Shown: in pieces, positions 36,215-45,146 of the stretch | How the letters are laid out: each line of letters starts with the position of its first letter | Position numbering within the stretch: position 1 is the stretch's first letter | NCBI RefSeq assembly: GCF_001983175.1 | Contig: NZ_MNPW01000008.1 | Coordinates: 186,001-250,000, forward strand | DNA from: Pseudomonas cedrina subsp. cedrina | GTDB lineage: Bacteria > Pseudomonadota > Gammaproteobacteria > Pseudomonadales > Pseudomonadaceae | Length of the DNA stretch: 64,000 nt | Reading direction: 5' to 3' | The notes under the pieces: model-generated | What the model was told of the DNA's origin: nothing | The model's database searches: none | Seen by the model: the letters and a program-made list of their open reading frames with translations, nothing else | Position numbers and translations under genes: made by a program

Positions 36215-36330
36215 CTGCTAAACCCGCTGATTTTGCAGCGACGGGTGAAGACTATGCCCCGGTCGAAGCGTGCCAGTTCACTAACAGCGTTACGTTTTGC
36301 AGGAAAATTCCGAAGCCCAGCCCCACGTGC
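36215..36330 (-). repeat. orphan 5' half of the DUF3077/DUF6124-type leader (copy D)
   Basis: On the minus strand this segment has the upstream flank (GAATTTTCCTGCA... GAACTGGCACGCTTC), the hairpin CGCTG/CAGCG (36,225-36,240) and the U1 motif TTTAGCAG (36,215-36,222). About 80% of about 110 positions match copy C (49,119-49,235) by eye. The 12-bp stem, motif M, motif U2 and the protein gene are all missing; the sequence runs straight into the receptor terminator. Confidence 0.7.
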
Positions 36331-36339
36331 GTTAAGCCC

Positions 36340-36369
36340 AGAAGAAGACGCCCTCCGACATCTTCTTCT
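36340..36369. repeat. inverted repeat / hairpin
   Basis: AGAAGAAGA and TCTTCTTCT separated by 12 bases form a 9-bp stem between galE and the orphan leader. There is no T run on either strand, so it is not a typical terminator. Confidence 0.6.
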
Positions 36370-36432
36370 GTTCCAGCGCTGACTCCCGTGTGATCTGAAC
36401 CAACAATCAATGCCCCCCCGCCAATACGCGCT

Positions 36433-37458
36433 TCAATTCGCCTGCCGAACCACCTCATGCTCGCGCTGGTTGCATTGCCAGCGCCACGCATCGGCGAGCA
36501 TTTGCTCCAACGAATAGCGCGCTTGCCAGCCCAACTCGTCGATGGACTTTTGCGGGTCGGCCCAGCAGCAGGCTATGTCGCCTGGGCGGCGCGCTTCGAA
36601 GTTCAGGGGGATCCGGACGCCGCTCACTTTTTCAAAGGCGTTGATTACGTCGAGCACCGAATACCCACGCCCCGTTCCCAGGTTCCAGATACTGACGCCG
36701 CGGCGTTCGCGCAACGCTTCGAGCGCACGGATATGACCCAGGGCCAGGTCCACAACGTGGATGTAATCGCGAACGCCGGTGCCGTCCGGGGTGGGGTAGT
36801 CCTGGCCGTAAACCGACAACGCTTGGCGCTCGCCGCTGGCAACCTGAAGCAGATAGGGCAATAGATTGTTCGGTGTGCTGGTCGGCGCCTCGCCCAGCAA
36901 GCCGGAGGCATGGGCACCGATCGGGTTGAAGTAGCGCAGCAGGCCTATCGACCAGCGCGGGTCGGAGCTGGCGACGCTTTTCATGACGTTTTCACACATC
37001 AGCTTCGACATCCCGTACGGGTTGGTCGGTTGCCCGGTGGCGCACGCTTCGTTGATCGGCATGCGGGTGCAGTCCCCATACACCGTTGCGGATGAACTGA
37101 ACACCAGCCGGAACACGCCGGCCTGTGCCATGGCCTGGCAAAGCACCACGCTGCCGCCGACATTGGTGTCGTAGTAGCGCAACGGCTCGCGCACGCTTTC
37201 GCCCACGGCTTTCAAACCCGCGCAATGCACCACGGCATCGATGGGGTAGTCACGCAGCAGCGTGTCGAGCAAACGTCGATTACGCACGTCGCCATAAATG
37301 AACCCCGGCCGCTTGCCCGCCAAGGTGCTTATCCGGTCGATCGCCGAGCGATGGCTATTGCACAAGTTGTCCAGTATCAACACCTCTTCGCCTCGGACCA
37401 TCCATTCCAATGCAACGTGCGCACCGATATATCCCGCACCGCCCGTAATCAAGATCAT
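36433..37458 (-). CDS. galE: UDP-glucose 4-epimerase, 341 aa
   Basis: Cytoplasmic short-chain dehydrogenase fold that converts UDP-glucose to UDP-galactose. NAD motif GGAGYIGAH (residues 6-14); catalytic Ser/Tyr/Lys in SSSATVYG and YGMSK (about 147-151); C-terminal segment GVRDYIHVVDLALGHI. Normal length. It is divergent from an operon that includes UDP-galactopyranose mutase, whose substrate is the product of this enzyme. Joint function in making UDP-galactofuranose is a reasonable inference. Confidence 0.95.
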   Translation of the reverse strand: MILITGGAGYIGAHVALEWMVRGEEVLILDNLCNSHRSAIDRISTLAGKRPGFIYGDVRNRRLLDTLLRDYPIDAVVHCAGLKAVGESVREPLRYYDTNVGGSVVLCQAMAQAGVFRLVFSSSATVYGDCTRMPINEACATGQPTNPYGMSKLMCENVMKSVASSDPRWSIGLLRYFNPIGAHASGLLGEAPTSTPNNLLPYLLQVASGERQALSVYGQDYPTPDGTGVRDYIHVVDLALGHIRALEALRERRGVSIWNLGTGRGYSVLDVINAFEKVSGVRIPLNFEARRPGDIACCWADPQKSIDELGWQARYSLEQMLADAWRWQCNQREHEVVRQAN

Positions 37459-37769
37459 GCGCTCGCCCTCGTTCGCCCTGGCATCTGCCGGATGCCTGTT
37501 TCCTCGGTTCGGTCAGCGCTGTTTGCGCGGCTGACTGTTCAAGGTAGGGGGCGCTTTTGACGAGGAGTTCAAACCGGATGACTGACCGGTATGTGCAGTT
37601 CATCGGCTTCGCTCACTCTTGCGGTGAACGCCCCGCGACGACCGTGCTTCCAACCTTCAAGAGCCGAGTGGCCTGGATAAGGGCTGTCGTGCACTTGCCG
37701 TATCGACACGGTATGGCCAAGGGGCTCGATGCATGAGCCGTCATCTTTTCGCTTGATAAGGACGTTGAT
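37459..37769. other. 311-bp divergent intergenic region
   Basis: Holds the promoters of galE (left) and of the glycosyltransferase operon (right). AAGGAC before 37,770 is the likely RBS of the operon. No repeat, terminator or convincing gene is visible; I could not assign promoter boxes with confidence. Confidence 0.6.
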
Positions 37770-38939
37770 ATGAACCTTGCAGAACAGCCCGGGCAGTTTG
37801 CCCAAGTGAGTGGGCTAAGCCCTGTTGAAACCCCCAGCCAGGCCCGTCCGACGCTGGTGTGCCTGTCCCATTTGCGCTGGGGGTTCGTCTACCAGCGTCC
37901 GCAGCATGTGATGTCGCGCCTGGCGAAAGACTACGACGTGATCTTCTTCGAAGAACCGGTCGTGGGCGGTGGCGAGCCTTCTTGGCTTGAGACGTCGAGC
38001 CCGTCTGCAGGCATCCAGGTGGTTGTTCCGCACTTGCCCGAGGGCCTGAGTGAGCAGGCGATGATCGAGGCGCAGCGACGGTTGCTGGATGAGCGTCTTG
38101 CCGAGGTCCTGCAAGGTGATCTCCTGCTCTGGTATTTCACGCCCATGAGCCTGACGTTTACCGACCACCTCCAGGCGCGGGTCACGGTGTTCGACTGCAT
38201 GGATGAGCTGTCTGCGTTCAAGGGCGCGCCCGCACGGCTGGTGGACATGGAGCGGCTGCTCATGGACAAGGCCGACGTGGTGTTCACCGGCGGTTTCAGC
38301 CTCTGGGAGGTCAAGCAGCACCAGCACGGCAATGCGCACCCGGTGCCTAGCAGCGTCGACATTGGGCATTTTGCGCAGGCGCGAAACGCCTTGGCGGACC
38401 CTGCCGACCAGGCGCCGATCGCGCGGCCACGCCTGGGCTTTTTCGGTGTGATCGATGAGCGCTTCGACATCGAACTGGTGGACCGCGTGGCGGCGCAGCG
38501 TCCCGACTGGCAGATCGTACTGGTTGGGCCGGTGGTCAAGATCGATCCGCAGACCCTGCCGCGACGCCCCAATATTCATTATCTGGGCGGGCGGCAATAC
38601 GCCGAATTGCCGGCTTACCTGAGCGGCTGGGACGTGGCCCTGATGCCGTTCGCGCTCAATGAGTCCACCCGTTTCATCAGCCCCACCAAGACCCCTGAGT
38701 ACCTGGCCGGCGGCTGTCCCGTGGTCTCGACGCCGATACGCGATGTGGTCAATGGCTACGGCCAAAGCGGTGCCGTATTTATCGCCGACACCGCCGACGC
38801 GTTTGTCAGCGCCATCGAAGGCGCGCTGCGCCTCAAAGGTACGCCCGACTTCCTGAAACGCGCCGATGCGGCGCTTGAGGGGATGTCCTGGGATAACACG
38901 TGCCGCTTTATGAAGGAGCAGATCGAATGCCTCAGATAA
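37770..38939 (+). CDS. glycosyltransferase, GT-B fold, 389 aa
   Basis: Cytoplasmic glycosyltransferase of the GT1/GT4-like kind. The N-terminal Rossmann half begins LVCLSHLRWGFVYQRPQHVM (about residues 29-48). The C-terminal half has the nucleotide-sugar segment STRFISPTKTPEYLAGGCPV (about 303-322), which resembles the E-x7-E region of GT4 enzymes. Similar proteins often sit beside UDP-galactopyranose mutase. It overlaps glf by 13 bp. Donor and acceptor are unknown; UDP-galactofuranose as donor is only suggested by context. Confidence 0.85.
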   Translation: MNLAEQPGQFAQVSGLSPVETPSQARPTLVCLSHLRWGFVYQRPQHVMSRLAKDYDVIFFEEPVVGGGEPSWLETSSPSAGIQVVVPHLPEGLSEQAMIEAQRRLLDERLAEVLQGDLLLWYFTPMSLTFTDHLQARVTVFDCMDELSAFKGAPARLVDMERLLMDKADVVFTGGFSLWEVKQHQHGNAHPVPSSVDIGHFAQARNALADPADQAPIARPRLGFFGVIDERFDIELVDRVAAQRPDWQIVLVGPVVKIDPQTLPRRPNIHYLGGRQYAELPAYLSGWDVALMPFALNESTRFISPTKTPEYLAGGCPVVSTPIRDVVNGYGQSGAVFIADTADAFVSAIEGALRLKGTPDFLKRADAALEGMSWDNTCRFMKEQIECLR

Positions 38940-40120
38940 ACCTTGAAACCGCCAAGTCCGGACCGTCCTGCCAACCCGGGCGCGGGGTCTATGACTACCT
39001 GGTCGTCGGCGCCGGGTTTGCCGGCAGCGTCATCGCCGAACGGCTGGCCCAGGGGCTGGGGCGCAACGTGCTGCTGATCGACCGACGCGCGCATATCGCC
39101 GGCAACGCATACGATCACCCGGATGCGGCGGGGGTGCTGGTGCATCGTTACGGTCCGCATATCTTCCACACCAACGCGCAGCGGATCGTCGACTACTTGT
39201 CGCGCTTTACCGAGTGGCGGCCCTATGAGCACCGTGTGCTGGCGCAGGTCGATGGGCAATTGGTGCCGATCCCCATCAATCTCACCACGCTTAACAAACT
39301 GTACGGTTTGTCGATGACGTCCGAGCAAGCCGAGGTGTTCCTGGCCGAGCGCGCGGAACCGGTGGCCACGATTCGCACGTCGGAGGACGTGGTGGTCAAT
39401 CAGATCGGGCGCACGCTCTACGAGAAGTTCTTCCGTGGCTACACCCGCAAGCAATGGGGCCTGGACCCTTCCGCGCTGGACAAGTCGGTGACCTCGCGCA
39501 TCCCGACGCGCACCAATGAAGACGACCGCTATTTCACCGACACCTTCCAGATGATGCCCCGCGATGGCTACACGCGCATGTTCGAGCAGATGATCGATCA
39601 CCCCCGGATCGACGTGCTGCTGGACACCGACTTCAAGGCCGTGCGCGATGAGGTGAAATTCAACCACGTGATCTATTGCGGCCCGATCGACGAGTACTTT
39701 GACTTCCAGTTGGGGCGCTTGCCCTACCGTTCGTTGCGGTTCGAGCACCAGACGCTCGAGCAGGAGCGCTATCAGCCGGTGGCGGTGGTCAACTTCCCGG
39801 ACCCGGAGGTGCCCTACACGCGCATCACCGAGTACAAGCACCTGACCGGTCAGGTCCACCCCTGCACCAGCATTACTCGCGAGTTTCCCTGCGATGAGGG
39901 CGACCCTTATTACCCGGTGCCACGCGCCGAAAACGTCGAGCTGTACAAGCGTTACAAGGCCCTCGCGGAGCAGACGCCGAATGTGACGTTTCTCGGGCGC
40001 CTGGGTACTTACAAGTACTACAACATGGACCAGGTGGTGGGCCAGGCGCTTGCGTTGTACCGCGACATTGAGGCCGCGAGCAGTGAAGCCACCGTTGCAG
40101 CCGGGCTCGATGCGTTATGA
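38927..40120 (+). CDS. glf: UDP-galactopyranose mutase, 397 aa
   Basis: FAD enzyme that converts UDP-galactopyranose to UDP-galactofuranose. The FAD motif VVGAGFAGSVIAERLAQ lies at about residues 26-42, then RRAHIAGNAYD. The substrate-site segment YGPHIFHTN and the ARG/FRGYTRKQWG block are present. The start is ATG 38,927, with AAGGAG at 38,913; an upstream in-frame ATG at 38,900 would overlap the previous gene further. A region of about 25 extra residues precedes the FAD motif compared with E. coli Glf. Confidence 0.94.
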   Translation: MPQINLETAKSGPSCQPGRGVYDYLVVGAGFAGSVIAERLAQGLGRNVLLIDRRAHIAGNAYDHPDAAGVLVHRYGPHIFHTNAQRIVDYLSRFTEWRPYEHRVLAQVDGQLVPIPINLTTLNKLYGLSMTSEQAEVFLAERAEPVATIRTSEDVVVNQIGRTLYEKFFRGYTRKQWGLDPSALDKSVTSRIPTRTNEDDRYFTDTFQMMPRDGYTRMFEQMIDHPRIDVLLDTDFKAVRDEVKFNHVIYCGPIDEYFDFQLGRLPYRSLRFEHQTLEQERYQPVAVVNFPDPEVPYTRITEYKHLTGQVHPCTSITREFPCDEGDPYYPVPRAENVELYKRYKALAEQTPNVTFLGRLGTYKYYNMDQVVGQALALYRDIEAASSEATVAAGLDAL

Positions 40121-41319
40121 GCACGCCGCCGGAGCAGAGCCAAAGGGAGCCCCGCGAGCGCGGTCATCACGCGCTCTTCAACAGCTTCGTGATGGCGGGC
40201 TACGAGTGCTCCAGCCAGCGCCGCCAGGATGGTCGGCGCCTGGACTTGCTGGCCGACACCGGGCACGCGCGCTGGGCACACAAGGACTACGCGCAACTGG
40301 CGGGCCTGAATGTGCGTTGCGCCCGTGACGGCCTGCGTTGGCACTTGATCGAGCGCAGCCCGGGGCGCTACGACTGGAGCAGTTTCCTGCCGATGCTCAG
40401 GGCTGCGCGCGATCACGGGGTGCAAGTGATCTGGGACCTTTGCCACTACGGGTATCCGGATGACCTGGACGTCTGGCGCCCGTCGTTTGTCGACCGGTTC
40501 GCACGTTTTGCCGGCGCGGTGGCGGGGCTGATGGCGGATGAAGGCATCAGCGTTCCGTTCTATTCGCCGGTCAACGAGATATCGTTCTGGAGCTGGGCGG
40601 GGGGCGACGTCGGTTATTTCAACCCCAATGCCCACGGGCGCGGCCAGGAGCTCAAGCACCAGTTGGTGCGCGCCAGCATCGCCGCGATCGAGGCGATTCG
40701 CGAACGCGCGCCGGCTGCGCGTTTCGTGCAGTGCGACCCGCTGATCAATGTGGTCTCCGAGTCGCAGCGTAGCGAGGACATTGAAAACGCCGAACGCTAC
40801 CGGGTGGCCCAATTCGAGGCCTGGGACATGCTGATCGGGCGCCAGTGGCCCGGCCTGGGCGGGCAGGAGGATTACCTGGATATCATCGGCGCGAATTTCT
40901 ACCCGCATAACCAGTGGTATTTCCACGGCGGGCGCATTGCGCTGGGTGAGTCGGATTACCGCCCGCTCGCCGGTATGCTCAAAGAGTTGCACCAACGCTA
41001 CCAGCGGCCGCTGCTGATCTCCGAGACCGGAGCGGAGGACGAGGAACGTTTGCCCTGGTTGATCTATGTCGTGGACCAGGTGCTGATGGCGCTGGAACGG
41101 GGAGTGCCGGTGCAAGGCATTTGTTGGTACCCGTTTCTCGATTACCCCGGCTGGGATGATGGCCGTTATTGCCCCACCGGCGTGTTCGGCTACGCCGACG
41201 GAGAGGGCGAACGCGCGCCCTTCCACCCGTTGCACTTGCAGCTAAAAGCCCTGCCCGAGCGTATCGAGGCACGCTTGCGCGAGCTTGATGCAAGGCGGGC
41301 GCAGAGGCTGCGCACATGA
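40117..41319 (+). CDS. glycoside hydrolase family 1-like protein, 400 aa
   Basis: TIM-barrel protein of the GH1/GH-A clan. The acid/base Glu lies in FYSPVNEISFWSW (about residue 152) and the nucleophile Glu in LLISETGAEDEE (about residue 305), both in the expected positions. GH1 proteins are usually 440-470 aa, so this is a short, divergent member. No signal peptide, hence cytoplasmic. It overlaps glf and the ABC gene by ATGA, so it works with them; it might trim or transfer a sugar on the glycan, rather than digest food sugars. Confidence 0.8.
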   Translation: MSTPPEQSQREPRERGHHALFNSFVMAGYECSSQRRQDGRRLDLLADTGHARWAHKDYAQLAGLNVRCARDGLRWHLIERSPGRYDWSSFLPMLRAARDHGVQVIWDLCHYGYPDDLDVWRPSFVDRFARFAGAVAGLMADEGISVPFYSPVNEISFWSWAGGDVGYFNPNAHGRGQELKHQLVRASIAAIEAIRERAPAARFVQCDPLINVVSESQRSEDIENAERYRVAQFEAWDMLIGRQWPGLGGQEDYLDIIGANFYPHNQWYFHGGRIALGESDYRPLAGMLKELHQRYQRPLLISETGAEDEERLPWLIYVVDQVLMALERGVPVQGICWYPFLDYPGWDDGRYCPTGVFGYADGEGERAPFHPLHLQLKALPERIEARLRELDARRAQRLRT

Positions 41320-43076
41320 TCTTCCAGCGCCTGCGCGACGAGCCTTTGCCGGCGACAGCCAGCGCGTTTTTATGGCGCTACGTGAGGGTGCGCCCGCTGC
41401 ATTTCAGCGCGATGTTGTCACTGGTGATCGGCGCGGCCTGCTGCGCGGTGGCGGTGCAGTACGGCATGAAGTTGCTGGTGGACGCCATGGCCGGAGAGTC
41501 GCAGGCCGACCAGGTGTGGCATGCGTTCAGTCTGTTCATTGGGTTGATCGTGTTGGAAAACGTGCTGTGGCGGTTGGGCGGTTGGGTCGGCTGTCATACC
41601 GTGGTGGGCAGTTGCGCCGACCTGCGCGTTGACCTTTTTCATCACCTGACCGGCCATCCGATGCGCTATTTCAACCGGCATTTCGCCGGCTCGCTGGCTA
41701 ATCGAGTGTCGGCGGCCGGTGCCGCCGCCAACACGGTATACGGCGGCCTGGCCTGGCGCATCGTACCGCCGTGCGTGGATTTTATCGGTGCCGTCGTGGT
41801 GTTGTTCGCCGTGCGCGGCTCAATGGCATTGGCCCTGATCGCTTGTGTGGTGCTGGTGGCCGCGTTGATCACTGTGGTCGGCGTGCGTGGCAGGAACCGG
41901 CATATCGCCTTCGCCTCACAGTCGGCGCGGGTCGGGGGCGAGATTGTCGACCTGGTGTCCAATGTCTGGACGATCAAGGCGTTCTCCGGGCGCGAGCGCG
42001 AGCGCGTCAGGCTGGAGCGGGAGATCGGCGTCGAGGCGGGCGCGCATCGGCGCAGTTGGATCTACCTGGAAAAGGCACGTGTGCTCCACGATATCTGCCT
42101 GTCCATCATGGCCGGGTCAATGTTGGGCTGGGCGATCCTGCTGTGGCGCCAGGGCCAGGTTACGGCGGGCGATGTGGTCATGGTCAGCGCGTTGACGTTT
42201 CGTATCCTCCACGGCTCGCGCGAATTGGCGCTGGCGCTGGTGGAAGCCAGCCAGCAGATGGGCGTCATCACCGAAACGCTCGGCATCATCGCGCAGCCGC
42301 ACGAACTCAGCGATGCGCCGGAAGAACTCGCACCGACCCGGGGCAGCATCAAATTGCTGGACGTCAGCTATGCGTACCCCGGCGGGCGCCAGGTGTTCAA
42401 CCATTTATTCCTGGACATTCCTGCGGGCCAGAGCGTCGGGATTGCCGGTACCTCGGGCTCGGGAAAATCCACGCTGCTCAGCTTGCTGCAACGCCTGGAC
42501 GACGTGCACAGCGGCGTGATCCTGATCGACGACCGGGACATCCGCTCGGTCAGCCAGGACAGCTTGCGCCGACAGATCGCCGTGGTGCCCCAGGAGCCTG
42601 CGCTGTTCAATCGCAGCATCCTGGAAAACATCGGCTACGGCCAACCGCGCGCGACCGAGCAACAGATTATTGAAGCGGCCCGGCGAGCCTACTGCGATGA
42701 GTTCGTGCAGGCGCTGCCCGATGGTTATCACACGCTGGTGGGGGAACGTGGCGTGACGCTTTCCGGCGGGCAACGCCAGCGCCTGGGGCTGGCGCGGGCG
42801 TTCCTGAAGAACGCGCCAATCTTGATCCTCGACGAGGCGACCTCCGCACTGGATTCCGATTCCGAGGCCATCATCCAGTGCGCGCTGATGGACCTGATGC
42901 GCGGCAGGACGGTACTTGCGGTGGCTCACCGCCTCTCGACCATCGCCAGCTTCGACCGGGTGCTGGTGCTGGAAGAGGGGAAGGTGGTTCAGGACGGCGC
43001 ACCCGATGAACTGCGTCGCCGCCAGGGACGTTTCCGCACGCTCTGGCAGATGCAGACGATGGTCCAGGATCACTGA
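41316..43076 (+). CDS. ABC exporter, fused permease-ATPase (MsbA type), 586 aa
   Basis: Inner-membrane half-transporter that works as a homodimer. Six TM segments lie in about residues 25-310. The ATPase has Walker A GTSGSGKST (about 379-387), signature LSGGQRQRL (about 484) and Walker B ILILDEATS (about 506). Last gene of the glycan operon. It probably exports a lipid-linked or small glycan made by the preceding enzymes. Unlike true MsbA it is not near lipid A genes. Confidence 0.9.
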   Translation: MIFQRLRDEPLPATASAFLWRYVRVRPLHFSAMLSLVIGAACCAVAVQYGMKLLVDAMAGESQADQVWHAFSLFIGLIVLENVLWRLGGWVGCHTVVGSCADLRVDLFHHLTGHPMRYFNRHFAGSLANRVSAAGAAANTVYGGLAWRIVPPCVDFIGAVVVLFAVRGSMALALIACVVLVAALITVVGVRGRNRHIAFASQSARVGGEIVDLVSNVWTIKAFSGRERERVRLEREIGVEAGAHRRSWIYLEKARVLHDICLSIMAGSMLGWAILLWRQGQVTAGDVVMVSALTFRILHGSRELALALVEASQQMGVITETLGIIAQPHELSDAPEELAPTRGSIKLLDVSYAYPGGRQVFNHLFLDIPAGQSVGIAGTSGSGKSTLLSLLQRLDDVHSGVILIDDRDIRSVSQDSLRRQIAVVPQEPALFNRSILENIGYGQPRATEQQIIEAARRAYCDEFVQALPDGYHTLVGERGVTLSGGQRQRLGLARAFLKNAPILILDEATSALDSDSEAIIQCALMDLMRGRTVLAVAHRLSTIASFDRVLVLEEGKVVQDGAPDELRRRQGRFRTLWQMQTMVQDH

Positions 43077-43225
43077 TGCCTGAGCGTGCTCGGAGCGGAG
43101 TACGCCGTTGATCGGCCTGCGCCGTTTGCCGAACGAACGCGTGAGAATAGCCTCGGTTCGAACCTTACATAGCCGTTGACGCCCTTGGGGCGAACCTACT
43201 TTTCAGGACAGAAGAGGAATTGACC

Positions 43226-43651
43226 ATGCTGGTACAGGTAGACAGTAATCATATCGAAGGCAGTGCCGATCTTCAGGCGTGGGTAGGCAGTACGGTGGTG
43301 GACGAGCTGGAGCGCTACAGCTCGGTGCTGACGCGTGTGGAAATCCACGTGGGCGACGTGAATGCGCAGAAGTCCGGTCCGCAAGACAAACGATGCCAGA
43401 TCGAAGTGCGCCCCAAGGGCCACAGCTCGTTGTCCGTTACGCATCAGGCGGAAAGCCTGGAGCTGGCCGTCGCTGGCGCCGCTCGCAAAATCCACCACGC
43501 GCTGGAACATCTGATGGGACGCTTGTCGCCCAAAGTCGAATCCACCGGGCATCTGACGGCGCCCCCGGTCCAGGAAGAATCGCCGACGCAGATCGACGCG
43601 CTGCTCGAAGACGATTTCCTGGCCAGGCAAGCTGATCTGGACAAACACTGA
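43226..43651 (+). CDS. HPF/RaiA-family ribosome-associated protein, 141 aa
   Basis: Cytoplasmic protein of the ribosome hibernation/sigma-54 modulation family. The first 100 residues show the beta-alpha-beta-beta-beta-alpha pattern (MLVQVDSNHIEGS... VEIHVGDVNAQKSG... KRCQIEVRPKG... ESLELAVAGAARKIHHALEHLMGR). A 40-residue acidic tail ends in DALLEDDFLARQADL. The ATG at 43,226 has GAGGAATT before it. It is longer than E. coli HPF (95 aa) but lacks the long-form dimerisation domain. Adjacent to a baeRF-type gene. Confidence 0.8.
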   Translation: MLVQVDSNHIEGSADLQAWVGSTVVDELERYSSVLTRVEIHVGDVNAQKSGPQDKRCQIEVRPKGHSSLSVTHQAESLELAVAGAARKIHHALEHLMGRLSPKVESTGHLTAPPVQEESPTQIDALLEDDFLARQADLDKH

Positions 43652-43662
43652 GGAGGCTTCCC

Positions 43663-44790
43663 ATGGTCCACGTTCAAACCTTTACCCGCGACACCCTGAA
43701 CACGCTTCTGGGCCTGGCGGATCGCACCAACCTGAGTGTCTACATGCCCGCCCAGCAGACGTTCCCCGAACGCACGCAAAACCCGATTCGCTTGAAGAAC
43801 CTCATCAAAGACCTCGAAGGCCTGCTGGCTGATCAGGCGCAGGCCGAGACGCTGCTTGCACCGTTTCATGACCTGGTGGCCGACACCGAATTCTGGAATA
43901 GCTGCCCGCCTTCGATCGCGATCTTTGGCGGCGCCGAGCATTTTCTGGTGGTGGGGTTGCACCGGCCGGTTCAAGAAACCGCCATCGTCAACCGCCACCC
44001 CTACCTCAGGCCGTTGCTGCGCCAGGCGCCGATGACCGAACGCTACCAGGCGCTGTGCCTGACGCGGGACAGCGTGCGGGTTTACGAGGGCGCCGCGCAG
44101 ACACTGCAGCAAGTCGAATTGCCGGAGGCGGTGCCCACCTCCCAGGCCGATGCCTTGGGCGATCAACTGACCTCCCGTGACCAGCAAGGCCACCCCGACG
44201 GGTTCAGCGGCGCGGGCGAGCGCGGCGATCCGATGATGCATGAGTCGGGCGGCGGCGGTAAGCAGGACGAAGTGAACCTGGACCGCGAACGGTTCTTCCG
44301 TGCCGTCGACAAAGCGATCACCGAGCACTGTTCGCGCGTCTGCAAACTGCCGTTGGTGCTGGTGGCGCTGCCCGAGAACCAGGCCGTGTTCAGGGCGCTC
44401 AGTCACAACCCCTTCCTGCTGGCCGACGGTGTGCGTAAAGACCCCGCCACGCTCTCGCCAGCCGAGTTGGCGCAGGCCTGCACCGCGGTGATGAGCAAGC
44501 GCTATGAGGATTCGCTGAACACCGCGTTTGATCGATTTGGCGTGGCCGTAGGGCAGCGGCTTTATGCCTCGCGGCTGGTAGACATCGAGCATGCGACGCT
44601 GGAAGGCCGGGTGGCGTTGTTGCTGGTGGAGGCTGACGGCAGTGAGCCAGGCGCCCAGGTCGCCGAGGAAGACGCTGCGCTGGACGAGTTGATCCTGGCC
44701 GTTATCCGCCAGGGCGGCGAAGTGGTGGTGGTGCCTGCCGAGCGCTCAATGCCCACCGACACCCGCGCGGCGGCTGTATTGCGTTACTGA
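43663..44790 (+). CDS. baeRF-family (bacterial archaeo-eukaryotic release factor-like) protein, 375 aa
   Basis: Homologue of the eRF1/Rqc-type fold found in bacteria (probably baeRF family 3). Matching segments are FTRDTLNTLLGLADRTNLSVYMP (N-terminal), NSCPPSIAIFGGAEHFLVVG, YQALCLTRDSVRVYEG, and ALPENQAVFRALSHNPFL near residue 235. No GGQ motif is seen in an exposed loop, so classical peptidyl-tRNA hydrolysis is not certain. The gene follows the HPF-like gene by 11 bp, which supports a ribosome-rescue or stress role, as proposed for this family from genome context. Confidence 0.75.
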   Translation: MVHVQTFTRDTLNTLLGLADRTNLSVYMPAQQTFPERTQNPIRLKNLIKDLEGLLADQAQAETLLAPFHDLVADTEFWNSCPPSIAIFGGAEHFLVVGLHRPVQETAIVNRHPYLRPLLRQAPMTERYQALCLTRDSVRVYEGAAQTLQQVELPEAVPTSQADALGDQLTSRDQQGHPDGFSGAGERGDPMMHESGGGGKQDEVNLDRERFFRAVDKAITEHCSRVCKLPLVLVALPENQAVFRALSHNPFLLADGVRKDPATLSPAELAQACTAVMSKRYEDSLNTAFDRFGVAVGQRLYASRLVDIEHATLEGRVALLLVEADGSEPGAQVAEEDAALDELILAVIRQGGEVVVVPAERSMPTDTRAAAVLRY

Positions 44791-44825
44791 GGCGCACGGG
44801 CTTTTAACTCAGCAGGAGCGCGAGC

Positions 44826-45119
44826 ATGGAAAAAAGCGAAAAAGCGATGGAGATTCGGGCCTGGCACCTATTGCTCGAGGACGACAGCTACCGCCTGGAT
44901 CAGCCTGACGACTTTTATCGGACCCTCATCAACCGCGCCGACGAGCTGGTGCTGCGCGAGATCATCAGCCTGGAGGAGTGGCAGCGGCTCAAGGACGCCG
45001 CAGACGCGGTCTACGCAAAAACGCTGCAAAGCCTTGCAGCCCAGCAACGCGATCGACTCGACACCGTGGCCATCGACCTGTGCATCGATGCGGCGCAGTC
45101 GACGTCCCCCCCGAAATAA
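44826..45119 (+). CDS. small hypothetical protein, 97 aa
   Basis: Not recognised. Soluble, acidic and helical (FYRTLINRADELVLREIISLEEWQRLK), without signal or catalytic motifs. CAGGAG precedes the ATG. It sits 35 bp after the baeRF gene and 27 bp before mqo, so it probably belongs to the same transcript. Confidence 0.65.
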   Translation: MEKSEKAMEIRAWHLLLEDDSYRLDQPDDFYRTLINRADELVLREIISLEEWQRLKDAADAVYAKTLQSLAAQQRDRLDTVAIDLCIDAAQSTSPPK

Positions 45120-45146
45120 ACCGACCGTCGTGTCTTGGAGGCAACC

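Noticed and set aside
36250..36290. Sigma-54 type promoter (TGGCACG...) in the orphan leader
   Set aside because: The required GC element at the proper spacing is absent, and the TGGCAC is not conserved in copies A and B.
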